Source of the DNA: Ptiloglossa arizonensis
Taxonomy: Eukaryota; Arthropoda; Insecta; Hymenoptera; Colletidae
Assembly (NCBI RefSeq): GCF_051014685.1
Contig: NW_027479761.1
Location: 1 to 64,000, forward strand
Direction of reading: 5' to 3'
DNA: 64,000 bases
Translations under genes and position numbers: made by a program
Part shown: positions 1 through 14,090 of the stretch, one piece after another
How the letters are laid out: each line of letters begins with the position of its first letter
How positions within the stretch are numbered: position 1 is the stretch's first letter
The notes under the pieces: model-generated
Database searches by the model: none
The model's input: the letters and a program-made list of their open reading frames with translations, nothing else
What the model was told of the DNA's origin: nothing

Positions 1-247
1 CGTATAACGTATAACGTATAACGTATAACGTATAACGTATAACGTATAACGTATAACGTATAACGTATAACGTATAACGTATAACGTATAACGTATAACG
101 TATAACGTATAACGTATAACGTATAACGTATAACGTATAACGTATAACGTATAACGTATAACGTATAACGTATAACGTATAACGTATAACGTATAACGTA
201 TAACGTATAACGTATAACGTATAACGTATAACGTATAACGTATAACG
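1..247. repeat. Perfect monomer tract at the left edge
   Basis: About 35 consecutive consensus monomers without a substitution. The first variant is CGCATAA, with the changed base at 248. The tract probably continues beyond the window, so its true length is unknown. Confidence 0.95.
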
Positions 248-1710
248 CATAACGTATAACGTATAACGTATAACGTATAACGTATAACGTATAACGTATA
301 ACGTATAACGTATACCGTGTAACGTATAACATATAACGTATAACGTATAACGTTTAACGTATAACGTATAAAGTATAACGTATAACGTATAACGTATAAC
401 CTATAACGTATAACGTATAACGTATAACGTATAACGTATAACGCATGACGTATAACGTATGACGTATAACGTATAACGTATAACGTATAACGTATAACGT
501 ATAACGTATAACGTATAACGTATAACGTATAACGTATAACGTATGACGTGTAACGTATAACGTATAACGTATGACGTATAACGTATAACGTATAACGCAT
601 AACGTATAACCTATGACGTATAACGTATAACGTATAAAGTATAACGTATAACGTATAACGTATAACGTATAACGTATAACGTATAACGTATAACGTATAA
701 CGTATAACGTATAACGTATGACGTATAACGTATAACGTATAACGTATAACGTATAACGTATAACGTATCACGTATAACGTATAACGTATAACGTATAACG
801 TATAACGTATAACGTATAACGTATAACGTATAACGTATATCGTAAAACGTATAACGTATAACGTATAACGTATAACGTATAACGTATAACGTATAATGTA
901 TAACGTATACCGTATAACGTATAACGTAAAACGTATAACGCATAACGTATAACGAATAACGTAAAACGTATAACGCATAACGTATATCGTATACCGTATA
1001 ACGTAAAACGTATAACGTATAACGTATAACGTATAACGTATAACGTATAACGTATAACGTATAACGTATAACGCATAACGTATAACGTATAACGTATAAC
1101 GTATAACGTATAACGTATAACGTATAACGTATAACGTATAACGTATAACGTATAACGTATAACGTATAACGCATAACGTATAACGTACAACGTATAACGT
1201 ATAACCTATAGCGTATAACGTATAACGTATAACGTATAACGTATAACGTATAACGTATAACGTATAACGTATAACGTATAACGCATAACGTAGAACGTAG
1301 AACGTATAACATGTAACGTATAACGTACAACGTATAACGTATAACCTATAGCGTATAACGTATAACGTATAACGTATAACGTATAACGTATAACGTATAA
1401 CGTATAACGTATAACGTATAACGCATAACGTAGAACGTAGAACGTATAACATGTAACGTATAACGTATAACGTAGAACGTATAACATGTAACGTATAACG
1501 TATAACGTATAACGTATAACGTATAACGTATAACGTATAACGTATAACGTATAACGTATAACGTATAACGTATAACGTATAACGTATAACGTATAACGTA
1601 TAACGTATAACGTATAACGCATAACGTATAACGTATAACGCATAACGTATAACGTATAACGTATAACGTATAACGTATAACGTATAACGTATAACGTATA
1701 ACGTATAACG
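248..1710. repeat. HOR copy A1 (left-truncated)
   Basis: The TACCGTGT landmark is at 313. The variant order from here to about 1,320 matches copy A2 at an offset of 2,035 bp. The end carries a locally repeated GTAGAACG/ACATGTAACG motif near 1,290-1,320 and again near 1,430-1,495, so the right edge has its own small duplication. The portion left of TACCGTGT that the other copies carry is replaced by the perfect tract at the window start. Confidence 0.7.
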
Positions 1711-3480
1711 TTTAAGGTATAACGTATAACGTATAACGTATAACGTATAACGTATAACGTATAACGTATAACGTATAACGTATAACGTATAACGTATAAC
1801 GTATAACGTATGACGCATAACGTATAACGTATGACGTATAACGTATAACGTATAACGTATAACGTATAACGTATAATGTATAACGTATAACGTATAACGT
1901 ATAACGTATAACGTAGAACGTAGAACGTATAACGTATAACGTAGAACGTAGAACGTATAACATGTAACGTATAACGTATAACGTAGAACGTATAACATGT
2001 AACGTATAACGTATAACGTATAACGTATAACGTATAACGTATAACGTATAACGTATAACGTATAACGTATAACGTATAACGTATAACGTATAACGTATAA
2101 CGTATAACGTATAACGTATAACGTATAACGTATAACGTATAACGTATAACGTATAACGTATAACGTATAACGTATAACGTAACGTAGAACGTATAACGTA
2201 TAACGTATAACGTATAACGTATAACGTATAACGTATAACGTATAACGTATAACGTATAACGTATAACCTATAACGTACAACGTATAACGTATAACGTATA
2301 ACGTATAACGTATAACGTATAACGTATAACGTATAACGTATAACGTATACCGTGTAACGTATAACATATAACGTATAACGTATAACGTTTAACGTATAAC
2401 GTATAAAGTATAACGTATAACGTATAACGTATAACCTATAACGTATAACGTATAACGTATAACGTATAACGTATAACGCATGACGTATAACGTATGACGT
2501 ATAACGTATAACGTATAACGTATAACGTATAACGTATAACGTATAACGTATAACGTATAACGTATAACGTATAACGTATGACGTGTAACGTATAACGTAT
2601 AACGTATGACGTATAACGTATAACGTATAACGCATAACGTATAACCTATGACGTATAACGTCTAACGTATAAAGTATAACGTATAACGTATAACGTATAA
2701 CGTATAACGTATAACGTATAACGTATAACGTATAACGTATAACGTATAACGTATGACGTATAACGTATAACGTATAACGTATAACGTATAACGTATAACG
2801 TATCACGTATAACGTATAACGTATAACGTATAACGTATAACGTATAACGTATAACGTATAACGTATAACGTATATCGTAAAACGTATAACGTATAACGTA
2901 TAACGTATAACGTATAACGTATAACGTATAATGTATAACGTATACCGTATAACGTATAACGTAAAACGTATAACGCATAACGTATAACGAATAACGTAAA
3001 ACGTATAACGCATAACGTATATCGTATACCGTATAACGTAAAACGTATAACGTATAACGTATAACGTATAACGTATAACGTATAACGTATAACGTATAAC
3101 GTATAACGCATAACGTATAACGTATAACGTATAACGTATAACGTATAACGTATAACGTATAACGTATAACGTATAACGTATAACGTATAACGTATAACGT
3201 ATAACGCATAACGTATAACGTACAACGTATAACGTATAACCTATAGCGTATAACGTATAACGTATAACGTATAACGTATAACGTATAACGTATAACGTAT
3301 AACGTATAACGTATAACGCATAACGTAGAACGTAGAACGTATAACATGTAACGTATAACGTATAACGTAGAACGTATAACATGTAACGTATAACGTATAA
3401 CGTATAACGTATAACGTATAACGTATAACGTATAACGTATAACGTATAACGTGTAACGTATAACGTATAACGTATAACGT
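1711..3480. repeat. HOR copy A2
   Basis: Begins at TTTAAGG (1,711), with TACCGTGT at 2,348. From about 2,350 to 3,250 it repeats A1 with the same variants in the same order at +2,035 bp. A register break (a 5-bp CGTAA unit) lies at about 2,178-2,182; the equivalent places in A3 (about 5,075) and A4 (about 6,979) differ, one with a different break and one with a full-length unit. Confidence 0.75.
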
Positions 3481-4592
3481 ATGACGTACAACGTATACCG
3501 TATCACGTATAATGTATTACGAATAATGTGTAACGTATAACGTATAACGTATAACGTATAACGTATAACGTATAACGTATAACGTATAACGTATAACGTA
3601 TAATGTATAACGTATAACGTATAACGTAAAACGTATAACGTATAACGTATAACGTATAGCGTATAACGTATAACGTATAACGTATAACGTATAACGTATA
3701 ACGTATAACGTATAACGTATAACGTATAAGGTATAACGTATAACGTATAACGTATAACGTATAACGTATAACGTATAACGTATAACGTATAACGTATAAC
3801 CTATAGCGTATAACGTATAACGTATAACGTATAACGTATAACGTATAACGTATAACGTATAACGCATAACGTATAACGTATAACGTATAACGTATAACGT
3901 ATAACGTATAACGTATAACGTATAACGTATAAGGTATAACGTATAACGTATAACGTATAACGTATAACGTATAACGTATAACGTATAACGTATAACGTAT
4001 AACCTATAGCGTATAACGTATAACGTATAACGTATAACGTATAACGTATAACGTATAACGTATAACGCATAACGTATAACGTATAACGACTATAACGTAT
4101 AACGTATAACGTATAACGTATAAACGTATAGCGTATAACGTATAACGTAATAACGTATAACGTATAACGTAAGATATAACGTATAACGTATAAGGTATAA
4201 CGTATAACGTATAACGTATAACGTATAACGTATAACGTATAACGTATACGTATAACGTATAACCTATAGCGTATAACGTATAACGTATAACGTATACGTA
4301 TAACGTATAACGTATAACGTATAACGCATAACGTATAACGTATAACGTATAACGTATAACGTATAACGTATATACGTATAACGTATAACGTATACGTATA
4401 ACGTATAACGTATAACGTATAACGCATAACGTATAACGTACAACGTATAACGTATAACCTATAGCGTATAACGTATAACGTATAACGTATAACGTATAAC
4501 GTATAACGTATAACGTATAACGTATAACGCATAACGTATAACGTATAACGTATAACGTATAACGTATAATGTATAACGTATAACGTATAACG
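3481..4592. repeat. Inset in domain A with a local ~203-bp tandem unit
   Basis: This stretch separates A2 from A3 and lengthens the A2-A3 spacing by about 1 kb. Its left edge (about 3,480-3,532) has a variant run, GTACAACG, TACCG, TATCACG, TAATG, ATTACGAATAATG, that resembles the landmark of domain B onward. Inside it AAGGTATAACG recurs at 3,728, 3,931 and 4,192, and CCTATAGCG at 3,800, 4,003, 4,263 and 4,458, so a unit near 203 bp (29 monomers) is repeated locally. The second spacing is lengthened by indels that start at 4,087. Confidence 0.65.
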
Positions 4593-5376
4593 TTTAAGGT
4601 ATAACGTATAACGTATAACGTATAACGTATAACGTATAACGTATAACGTATAACGTATAACGTATAACGTATAACGTATAACGTATAACGTATAACGTAT
4701 GACGCATAACGTATAACGTATGACGTATAACGTATAACGTATAACGTATAACGTATAACGTATAATGTATAACGTATAACGTATAACGTATAACGTATAA
4801 CGTAGAACGTAGAACGTATAACGTATAACGTAGAACGTAGAACGTATAACATGTAACGTATAACGTATAACGTAGAACGTATAACATGTAACGTATAACG
4901 TATAACGTATAACGTATAACGTATAACGTATAACGTATAACGTATAACGTATAACGTATAACGTATAACGTATAACGTATAACGTATAACGTATAACGTA
5001 TAACGTATAACGTATAACGTATAACGTTATAACGTATAACGTATAACGTATAACGTATAACGTATAACGTATAACGTAGACGTAACGTATAACGTATAAC
5101 GTATAACGTATAACGTATAACGTATAACGTATAACGTATAACGTATAACGTATAACGTATAACGTATAACGTATAACGTATAACGTATAACGTATAACGT
5201 ATAACGTATAACGTATAACGTATAACGTATAACGTATAACGTATAACGTATACCGTGTAACGTATAACATATAACGTATAACGTATAACGTTTAACGTAT
5301 AACGTATAAAAGTATAACGTATAACGATAACGTATAACCTATAACGTATAACGTATAACGTATAACGTATAACGTT
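4087..5376. repeat. Cluster of register-breaking indels
   Basis: The 7-bp register is broken at least a dozen times: extra bases at about 4,089, 4,122 and 4,149; a disturbed AAGATATAA unit near 4,171; six-base CGTATA units near 4,244, 4,293 and 4,391; an eight-base CGTATATA near 4,370; CGTTATAA near 5,025 and 5,373; a disturbed unit near 5,075; an extra A near 5,309; and CGATAA near 5,325. Most of the array runs for kilobases without any. Matching stretches in A1, A2 and A4 lack nearly all of these. The interval overlaps the right part of the inset and the left part of A3. Confidence 0.8.
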
Positions 5377-6509
5377 ATAACGCATGACGTATAACGTATG
5401 ACGTATAACGTATAACGTATAACGTATAACGTATAACGTATAACGTATAACGTATAACGTATAACGTATAACGTGTAACGTATGACGTGTAACGTATAAC
5501 GTATAACGTATGACGTATAACGTATAACGTATAACGCATAACGTATAACCTATGACGTATAACGTATAACGTATAAAGTATAACGTATAACGTATAACGT
5601 ATAACGTATAACGTATAACGTATAACGTATAACGTATAACGTATAACGTATAACGTATGACGTATAACGTATAACGTATAACGTATAACGTATAACGTAT
5701 AACGTATCACGTATAACGTATAACGTATAACGTATAACGTATAACGTATAACGTATAACGTATAACGTATAACGTATAACGTATATCGTAAAACGTATAA
5801 CGTATAACGTATAACGTATAACGTATAACGTATAACGTATAATGTATAACGTATACCGTATAACGTATAACGTAAAACGTATAACGCATAACGTATAACG
5901 AATAACGTAAAACGTATAACGCATAACGTATATCGTATACCGTATAACGTAAAACGTATAACGTATAACGTATAACGTATAACGTATAACGTATAACGTA
6001 TAACGTATAACGTATAACGCATAACGTATAACGTATAACGTATAACGTATAACGTATAACGTATAACGTATAACGTATAACGTATAACGTATAACGTATA
6101 ACGTATAACGTATAACGCATAACGTATAACGTACAACGTATAACGTATAACCTATAGCGTATAACGTATAACGTATAACGTATAACGTATAACGTATAAC
6201 GTATAACGTATAACGTATAACGTATAACGCATAACGTAGAACGTAGAACGTATAACATGTAACGTATAACGTATAACGTAGAACGTATAACATGTAACGT
6301 ATAACGTATAACGTATAACGTATAACGTATAACGTATAACGTATAACGTATAACGTATAACGTATAACGTATAACGTATAACGTATAACGTATAACGTAT
6401 AACGTATAACGTATAACGTATAACGCATAACGTATAACGTATAACGCATAACGTATAACGTATAACGTATAACGTATAACGTATAACGTATAACGTATAA
6501 CGTATAACG
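4593..6509. repeat. HOR copy A3
   Basis: Begins at TTTAAGG (4,593), with TACCGTGT at 5,251. Variant order downstream follows A2 at +2,903 bp and A4 at +1,905 bp. Its left 0.8 kb lies within the indel cluster; the remainder is in clean 7-bp register. Confidence 0.75.
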
Positions 6510-8330
6510 TTTAAGGTATAACGTATAACGTATAACGTATAACGTATAACGTATAACGTATAACGTATAACGTATAACGTATAACGTATAACGTATAACG
6601 TATAACGTATGACGCATAACGTATAACGTATGACGTATAACGTATAACGTATAACGTATAACGTATAACGTATAATGTATAACGTATAACGTATAACGTA
6701 TAACGTATAACGTAGAACGTAGAACGTATAACGTATAACGTAGAACGTAGAACGTATAACATGTAACGTATAACGTATAACGTAGAACGTATAACATGTA
6801 ACGTATAACGTATAACGTATAACGTATAACGTATAACGTATAACGTATAACGTATAACGTATAACGTATAACGTATAACGTATAACGTATAACGTATAAC
6901 GTATAACGTATAACGTATAACGTATAACGTATAACGTATAACGTATAACGTATAACGTATAACGTATAACGTATAACGTAGAACGTATAACGTATAACGT
7001 ATAACGTATAACGTATAACGTATAACGTATAACGTATAACGTATAACGTATAACGTATAACGTATAACGTATAACGTATAACGTATAACGTATAACGTAT
7101 AACGTATAACGTATAACGTATAACGTATAACGTATAACGTATAACGTATAACGTATACCGTGTAACGTATAACATATAACGTATAACGTATAACGTTTAA
7201 CGTATAACGTATAAAGTATAACGTATAACGTATAACGTATAACCTATAACGTATAACGTATAACGTATAACGTATAACGTATAACGCATGACGTATAACG
7301 TATGACGTATAACGTATAACGTATAACGTATAACGTATAACGTATAACGTATAACGTATAACGTATAACGTATAACGTATAACGTATAACGTATGACGTG
7401 TAACGTATAACGTATAACGTATGACGTATAACGTATAACGTATAACGCATAACGTATAACCTATGACGTATAACGTATAACGTATAAAGTATAACGTATA
7501 ACGTATAACGTATAACGTATAACGTATAACGTATAACGTATAACGTATAACGTATGACGTACAACGTATAACGTATAACGTATAACGTATAACGTATAAC
7601 GTATCACGTATAACGTATAACGTATAACGTATAACGTATAACGTATAACGTATAACGTATAACGTATAACGTATATCGTAAAACGTATAACGTATAACGT
7701 ATAACGTATAACGTATAACGTATAACGTATAATGTATAACGTATACCGTATAACGTATAACGTAAAACGTATAACGCATAACGTATAACGAATAACGTAA
7801 AACGTATAACGCATAACGTATATCGTATACCGTATAACGTAAAACGTATAACGTATAACGTATAACGTATAACGTATAACGTATAACGTATAACGTATAA
7901 CGTATAACGCATAACGTATAACGTATAACGTATAACGTATAACGTATAACGTATAACGTATAACGTATAACGTATAACGTATAACGTATAACGTATAACG
8001 TATAACGTATAACGCATAACGTATAACGTACAACGTATAACGTATAACCTATAGCGTATAACGTATAACGTATAACGTATAACGTATAACGTATAACGTA
8101 TAACGTATAACGTATAACGTATAACGCATAACGTAGAACGTAGAACGTATAACATGTAACGTATAACGTATAACGTAGAACGTATAACATGTAACGTATA
8201 ACGTATAACGTATAACGTATAACGTATAACGTATAACGTATAACGTATAACGTATAACGTATAACGTATAACGTATAACGTATAACGTATAACGTAGAAC
8301 GTATAACGTATAACGTATAACGCATAACGT
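6510..8330. repeat. HOR copy A4
   Basis: Begins at TTTAAGG (6,510), with TACCGTGT at 7,156. It carries the same variant order as A3 through the paired GTAGAACG/ACATGTAACG motifs near 8,138-8,195. A variant not seen at the matching place in the other copies, GTATGACGTACAACG, lies near 7,553-7,567. After about 8,330 the pattern changes to domain B. Confidence 0.7.
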
Positions 8331-11300
8331 ATAACCTATGACGTATAACGTATAACGTATAACGTATAACGTATAACGTATAACGTATAACGTATAACGT
8401 ATAACGTATAACGTATAACGTAAAACGTATAACGTATAACGTATAACGTATAACGTATAACGTATAACGTATAACGTATAACGTATAACGTATAACGTAT
8501 AACGTATAACGTATAACGTATAACGTATAACGTATAACGTATAACGTATAACGTATAACGTTTAACGTATAACGTATAACGTATAACGTATAACGTATAA
8601 CGTATATCGTATAACGTATAACGTATAACGTATTACGTATAACGTATAACGTATAACGTATAACGTATAACGTATAACGTATAACGTATCACGAATAACG
8701 TAAAACGCATAACGTATATCGTACACCGTATAACGTATAGCGTATAACGTATACCGTATCACGTATAATGTATTACGAATAACGTGTAACGTATAACGTG
8801 TAACGTATTACGTATAACGTATAACGTATAACGTATAACGTATAACGTATAACGTATAACGTATCACGAATAACGTAAAACGCATAACGTATATCGTATA
8901 CCGTATAACGTATAACGTATAACGTATAACGTATAACGTATAACGTATAACGTATACCGTATCACGTATAATGTATTACGAATAACGTGTAACGTATAAC
9001 GTATAACGTATAACGTATAACGTATAACGTATAACGTATAACGTATAACGTATAACGTATAACGTATAACGTAAAACGTATAACGTATAACGTATAACGT
9101 ATAACGTATAACGTATAACGTATAGCGTATAACGTATAACGTATAACGTATAACGTATAACGTATAACGTATAACGTATAACGTATAACGTATAACGTAT
9201 AACGTATAACGTATAACCTATAACGTATAACGTATAACGTATAACGTATAACGTATAACGTATAACGTATAACGTAAAACGTATAACGTATAACGTATAA
9301 CGTATAACGAATAACGTAAAACGTATAACGCATAACGTATAACGTATAACGTATAACGTATAACGTATAACGTATAACGTATAACGAATAACGTAAAACG
9401 TATAACGCATAACGTATATCGTATACCGTATAATGTATAACGTATAACGTATAACGTATAACGTATAACGTATAACGTATAACGTATAACGCCTAACGAA
9501 TAACGTATAACGTATAACCTATGACGTATAACGTATAACGTATAACGTATAACGTATAACGAATAACGTAAAACGTATAACGCATAACGTATTATATAAC
9601 GTATAACGTATAACGTATAACGTATAACGTATAACCTATAACGTATAACGTATAACGTATAACGTATAACGTATAACGTATAACGTATAACGTATAACGT
9701 ATAACGTATAACGTATAACGTATAACGTATAACGAATAACGTAAAACGTATAACGTATAACGTATAACGTATAACGTATAACGTATAACGTATAACGTAT
9801 AACGTATAACGTATAACGTATAACGCATAACGAATAACGTATAACGTATACCCTATGACGTATAACGTATAACGTATATCGTATAACGTATAACGTATAA
9901 CGTATTACGTATAACGTATGACGTGTAACGTATAACGTATAACGTATAACGTATAACGTATAACGTATAACGCATAACGTATAACCTATGACGTATACCG
10001 TATAACGTATAACGTATAACGTATAACGTATAACGTATAACGTATAACGTATAACGTATAACGTATAACGTATAACGTATAACGTATAACGTATAACGTA
10101 TAACGTATAACGTATAACGTATAACGTATAACGTATAACGTATAACGTATAACGTATAACGTATAACGTATAACGTATAACGTATAACGTATAACGTTTA
10201 ACGTATAACGTATAACGTATAACGTATAACGTATAAAGTATAACGTATAACGTATAACGTATAACGTATAACGTATAACGTATAACGTATAACGTATAAC
10301 GTATAACGTATAACGTATAACGTATAACATATAACGCATAACGTATATCGTATACCGTATAACGTATGACGTATAACGTATAACGTATAACGTATAACGT
10401 ATAACGCCTAGCGAATAACGTATAACGTATAACGTATAACGTATAACGTATAACGTATAACGTATAACGTATAACGTATAACGTATAACGTATAACGTAT
10501 AACGAATAACGTAAAACGTATAACGCATAACGTATATCGTATACCGTATAACGTATAACGTATAACGTATAACGTATAACGTATAACGCCTAACGAATAA
10601 CGTATAACGTATAACCTATGACGTATAACGTATAACGTATAACGTATAACGTATATCGTATAACGTATAACGTATAACGTATTACGTATAACGTATAACG
10701 TATAACGTATAACGTATAACGTATAACGTATAACGTATCACGAATAACGTAAAACGCATAACGTATATCGTACACCGTATAACGTATAGCGTATAACGTA
10801 TACCGTATCACGTATAATGTATTACGAATAACGTGTAACGTATAACGTGTAACGTATAACGTGTAACGTAAAACGTATAACGTATAACGTATAACGTATA
10901 ACGTATAACGTATAACGCATAACGAATAACGTATAACGTATACCCTATGACGTATAACGTATAACGTATATCGTATAACGTATAACGTATAACGTATTAC
11001 GTATAACGTATGACGTGTAACGTATAACGTATAACGTATACCGTATAACGTATAACGTAAAACGTATAACGCATAACGTATAACGTATACCGTATAACGT
11101 ATAACGTATAACGTATAACGTATAAGGTATAACGTATAACGTATAACGTACAATGTATAACGTATAACGTATGACGTAAAACGTATAACGCATAACGTAT
11201 AACGTATAACGTATAACGTATAACGTATAACGTATAACGTATAACGTATAACGTATAACGTATAACGTATAAGGTATAACGTATAACGTATAACGTATAA

Positions 11301-14090
11301 CGTATAACGTATAACGTATAACGTATAACGTATAACGTATAACGTATAACGTATAACGCATAACGTATAACGTATGACGTATAACGTATAACGTATAACG
11401 TATAACGTATAACGTATAATGTATAACGTATAACGTATAACGTATAACGTATAACGTATAACGTATAACGTATAACGTATAACGTATAACGTATAACGTA
11501 TAACGTATAACGAAGAACGTATAACATGTAACTTATAACGTATAACGTAGAACGTATAACATGTAACGTATAACGTATAACGTATAACGTATAACGTATA
11601 ACGTATAACGTATAACGTATAACGTATAACGTTTAACGTATAACGTATAACGTATAACGTATAACGTATAAAGTATAACGTATAACGTATAACGTATAAC
11701 GTATAACGTATAACGTATAACGTATAACGTATAACGTATAACGTATAACGTATTACGTATAACGTATAACGTATAACGTATAACGTATAACGTATAACGT
11801 ATAACGTATCACGAATAACGTAAGACGCATAACGTATATCGTACACCGTATAACGTATAGCGTATAACGTATACCGTATCACATATAATGTATTACGAAT
11901 AACGTGTAACGTATAACGTGTAACGTATTACGTATAACGTATAACGTATAACGTATAACGTATAACGTATAACGTATAACGTATCACGAATAACGTAAAA
12001 CGCATAACGTATATCGTATACCGTATAACGTATAACGTATAACGTATAACGTATAACGTATAACGTATAACGTATAACGTATAACGTATAACATATAACG
12101 CATAACGTATATCGTATACCGTATAACGTATAACGTATAACGTATAACGTATAACGTATAACGTATAACGCCTAACGAATAACGTATAACGTATAACCTA
12201 TGACGTATAACGTATAACGTATAACGTATCACGTATATCGTATAACGTATAACGTATAACGTATAACGTATTACGTATAACGTATAACGTATAACGTATA
12301 ACGTATAACGTATAACGTATAACGTATAACGTATCACGAATAACGTAAAACGCATAACGTATATCGTATACCGTATAACGTATAACGTATAACGTATAAC
12401 GTATAACGTATAACGTATAACGCATAACGAATAACGTATAACGTATAACCTATGACGTATAACGTATAACGTATAACGTATAACGTATAACGTATAACGA
12501 ATAACGTAAAACGTATAACGCATAACGTATTATATAACGTATAACGTATAACGTATAACGTATAACGTATAACGTATAACGTATACCGTATCACGTATAA
12601 TGTATTACGAATAACGTGTAACGTATAACGTATAACGTATAACGTATAACGTATAACATATAACGTATAACGTATAACGTATAACGTATAACGTATAACG
12701 TATAACGTATAACGTATAACGTAAAACGTATAACGTATAACGTATAACGTATAACGTATAACGTATAACGTATAGCGTATAACGTATAACGTATAACGTA
12801 TAACGTATAACGTATAACGTATAACGTATAACGTATAACGTATAACGTATAACGTATAACGTATAACGTATAGCCTATAAAGTATAACGTATAACGTATA
12901 ACGTATAACGTATAACGTATAACGTATAACGTATAACGTATAACGTATAAAGTATAACGTATAACGTATAACGTATAACGTATAACGTATAACGTATATC
13001 GTATACCGTATAACGTATAACGTATAACGTATAACGTATAACGTATAACGCATAACGAATAACGTATAACGTATAACCTATAACGTATAACGTATAACGT
13101 ATAACGTATAACATATAACGCATAACGTATATCGTATACCGTATAACGTATGACGTATAACGTATAACGTATAACGTATAACGTATAACGCCTAACGAAT
13201 AACGTATAACGTATAACCTATGACGTATAACGTATAACGTATAACGTATCACGTATATCGTATAACGTATAACGTATAACGTATTACGTATAACGTATAA
13301 CGTATAACGTATAACGTATAACGTATAACGTATCACGAATAACGTAAAACGCATAACGTATATCGTATACCGTATAACGTATAACCTATAACGTATAACG
13401 TATAACGTATAACGTATAACATATAACGCATAACGTATATCGTATACCGTATAACGTATGACGTATATTGTATAACGTATAACGTATAACGTATAACGCC
13501 TAGCGAATAACGTATAACGTATAACGTATAACGTATAACGTATAACGTATAACGTATAACGTATAACGTATAACGTATAACGTATAACGTATAACGAATA
13601 ACGTAAAACGTATAACGCATAACGTATAACGTATAACGTATAACGAATAACGTAAAACGTATAACGCATAACGTATATCGTATACCGTATAACGTATAAC
13701 GTATAACGTATAACGTATAACGTATAACGCCTAACGAATAACGTATAACGTATAACCTATGACGTATAACGTATAACGTATAACGTATAACGTATATCGT
13801 ATAACGTATAACGTATAACGTATTACGTATAACGTATAACGTATAACGTATAACGTATAACGTATAACGTATAACGTATCACGAATAACGTAAAACGCAT
13901 AACGTATATCGTACACCGTATAACGTATAGCGTATAACGTATACCGTATCACGTATAATGTATTACGAATAACGTGTAACGTATAACGTGTAACGTATAA
14001 CGTGTAACGTAAAACGTATAACGTATAACGGATAACGTATAACGTATAACGTATAACGTATAACGTATAACGCATAACGAATAACGTATA
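8331..14090. repeat. Domain B: short mixed HOR blocks
   Basis: This region introduces a compound landmark: GTACACCG, then TATAGCG, then TATACCGTATCACG and TGTATTACGAATAACG. It occurs at 8,721, 10,770, 11,841 and 13,911, the spacings being irregular. Between them are CGCCTAACGAATAACG units (about 9,490, 10,588, 12,172, 13,191, 13,728), TATATCGTATACCG runs, and two TATTATATAA register breaks (about 9,591 and 12,528). I could not derive a single repeat length; it looks like a mosaic of blocks under 1.5 kb. Confidence 0.65.

Larger units (their letters stand above)
248..8330. repeat. Domain A: roughly 2-kb higher-order repeat region
   Basis: This region holds four ordered copies of a variant pattern. 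The landmark TACCGTGT followed by ACATATAACG lies at 313, 2,348, 5,251 and 7,156, giving spacings of 2,035, 2,903 and 1,905 bp. A second landmark, TTTAAGG, precedes the later three at 1,711, 4,593 and 6,510. Downstream of each landmark the order of variant monomers is conserved for over 1 kb (CGTATGA clusters, CGTATCA, CGTAAAA, CGAATAA, CCTATAG, GTAGAACG, ACATGTAACG). The longer middle spacing is explained by an inset at 3,481-4,592. The TACACCG landmark of the later domains is absent here. Confidence 0.85.
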
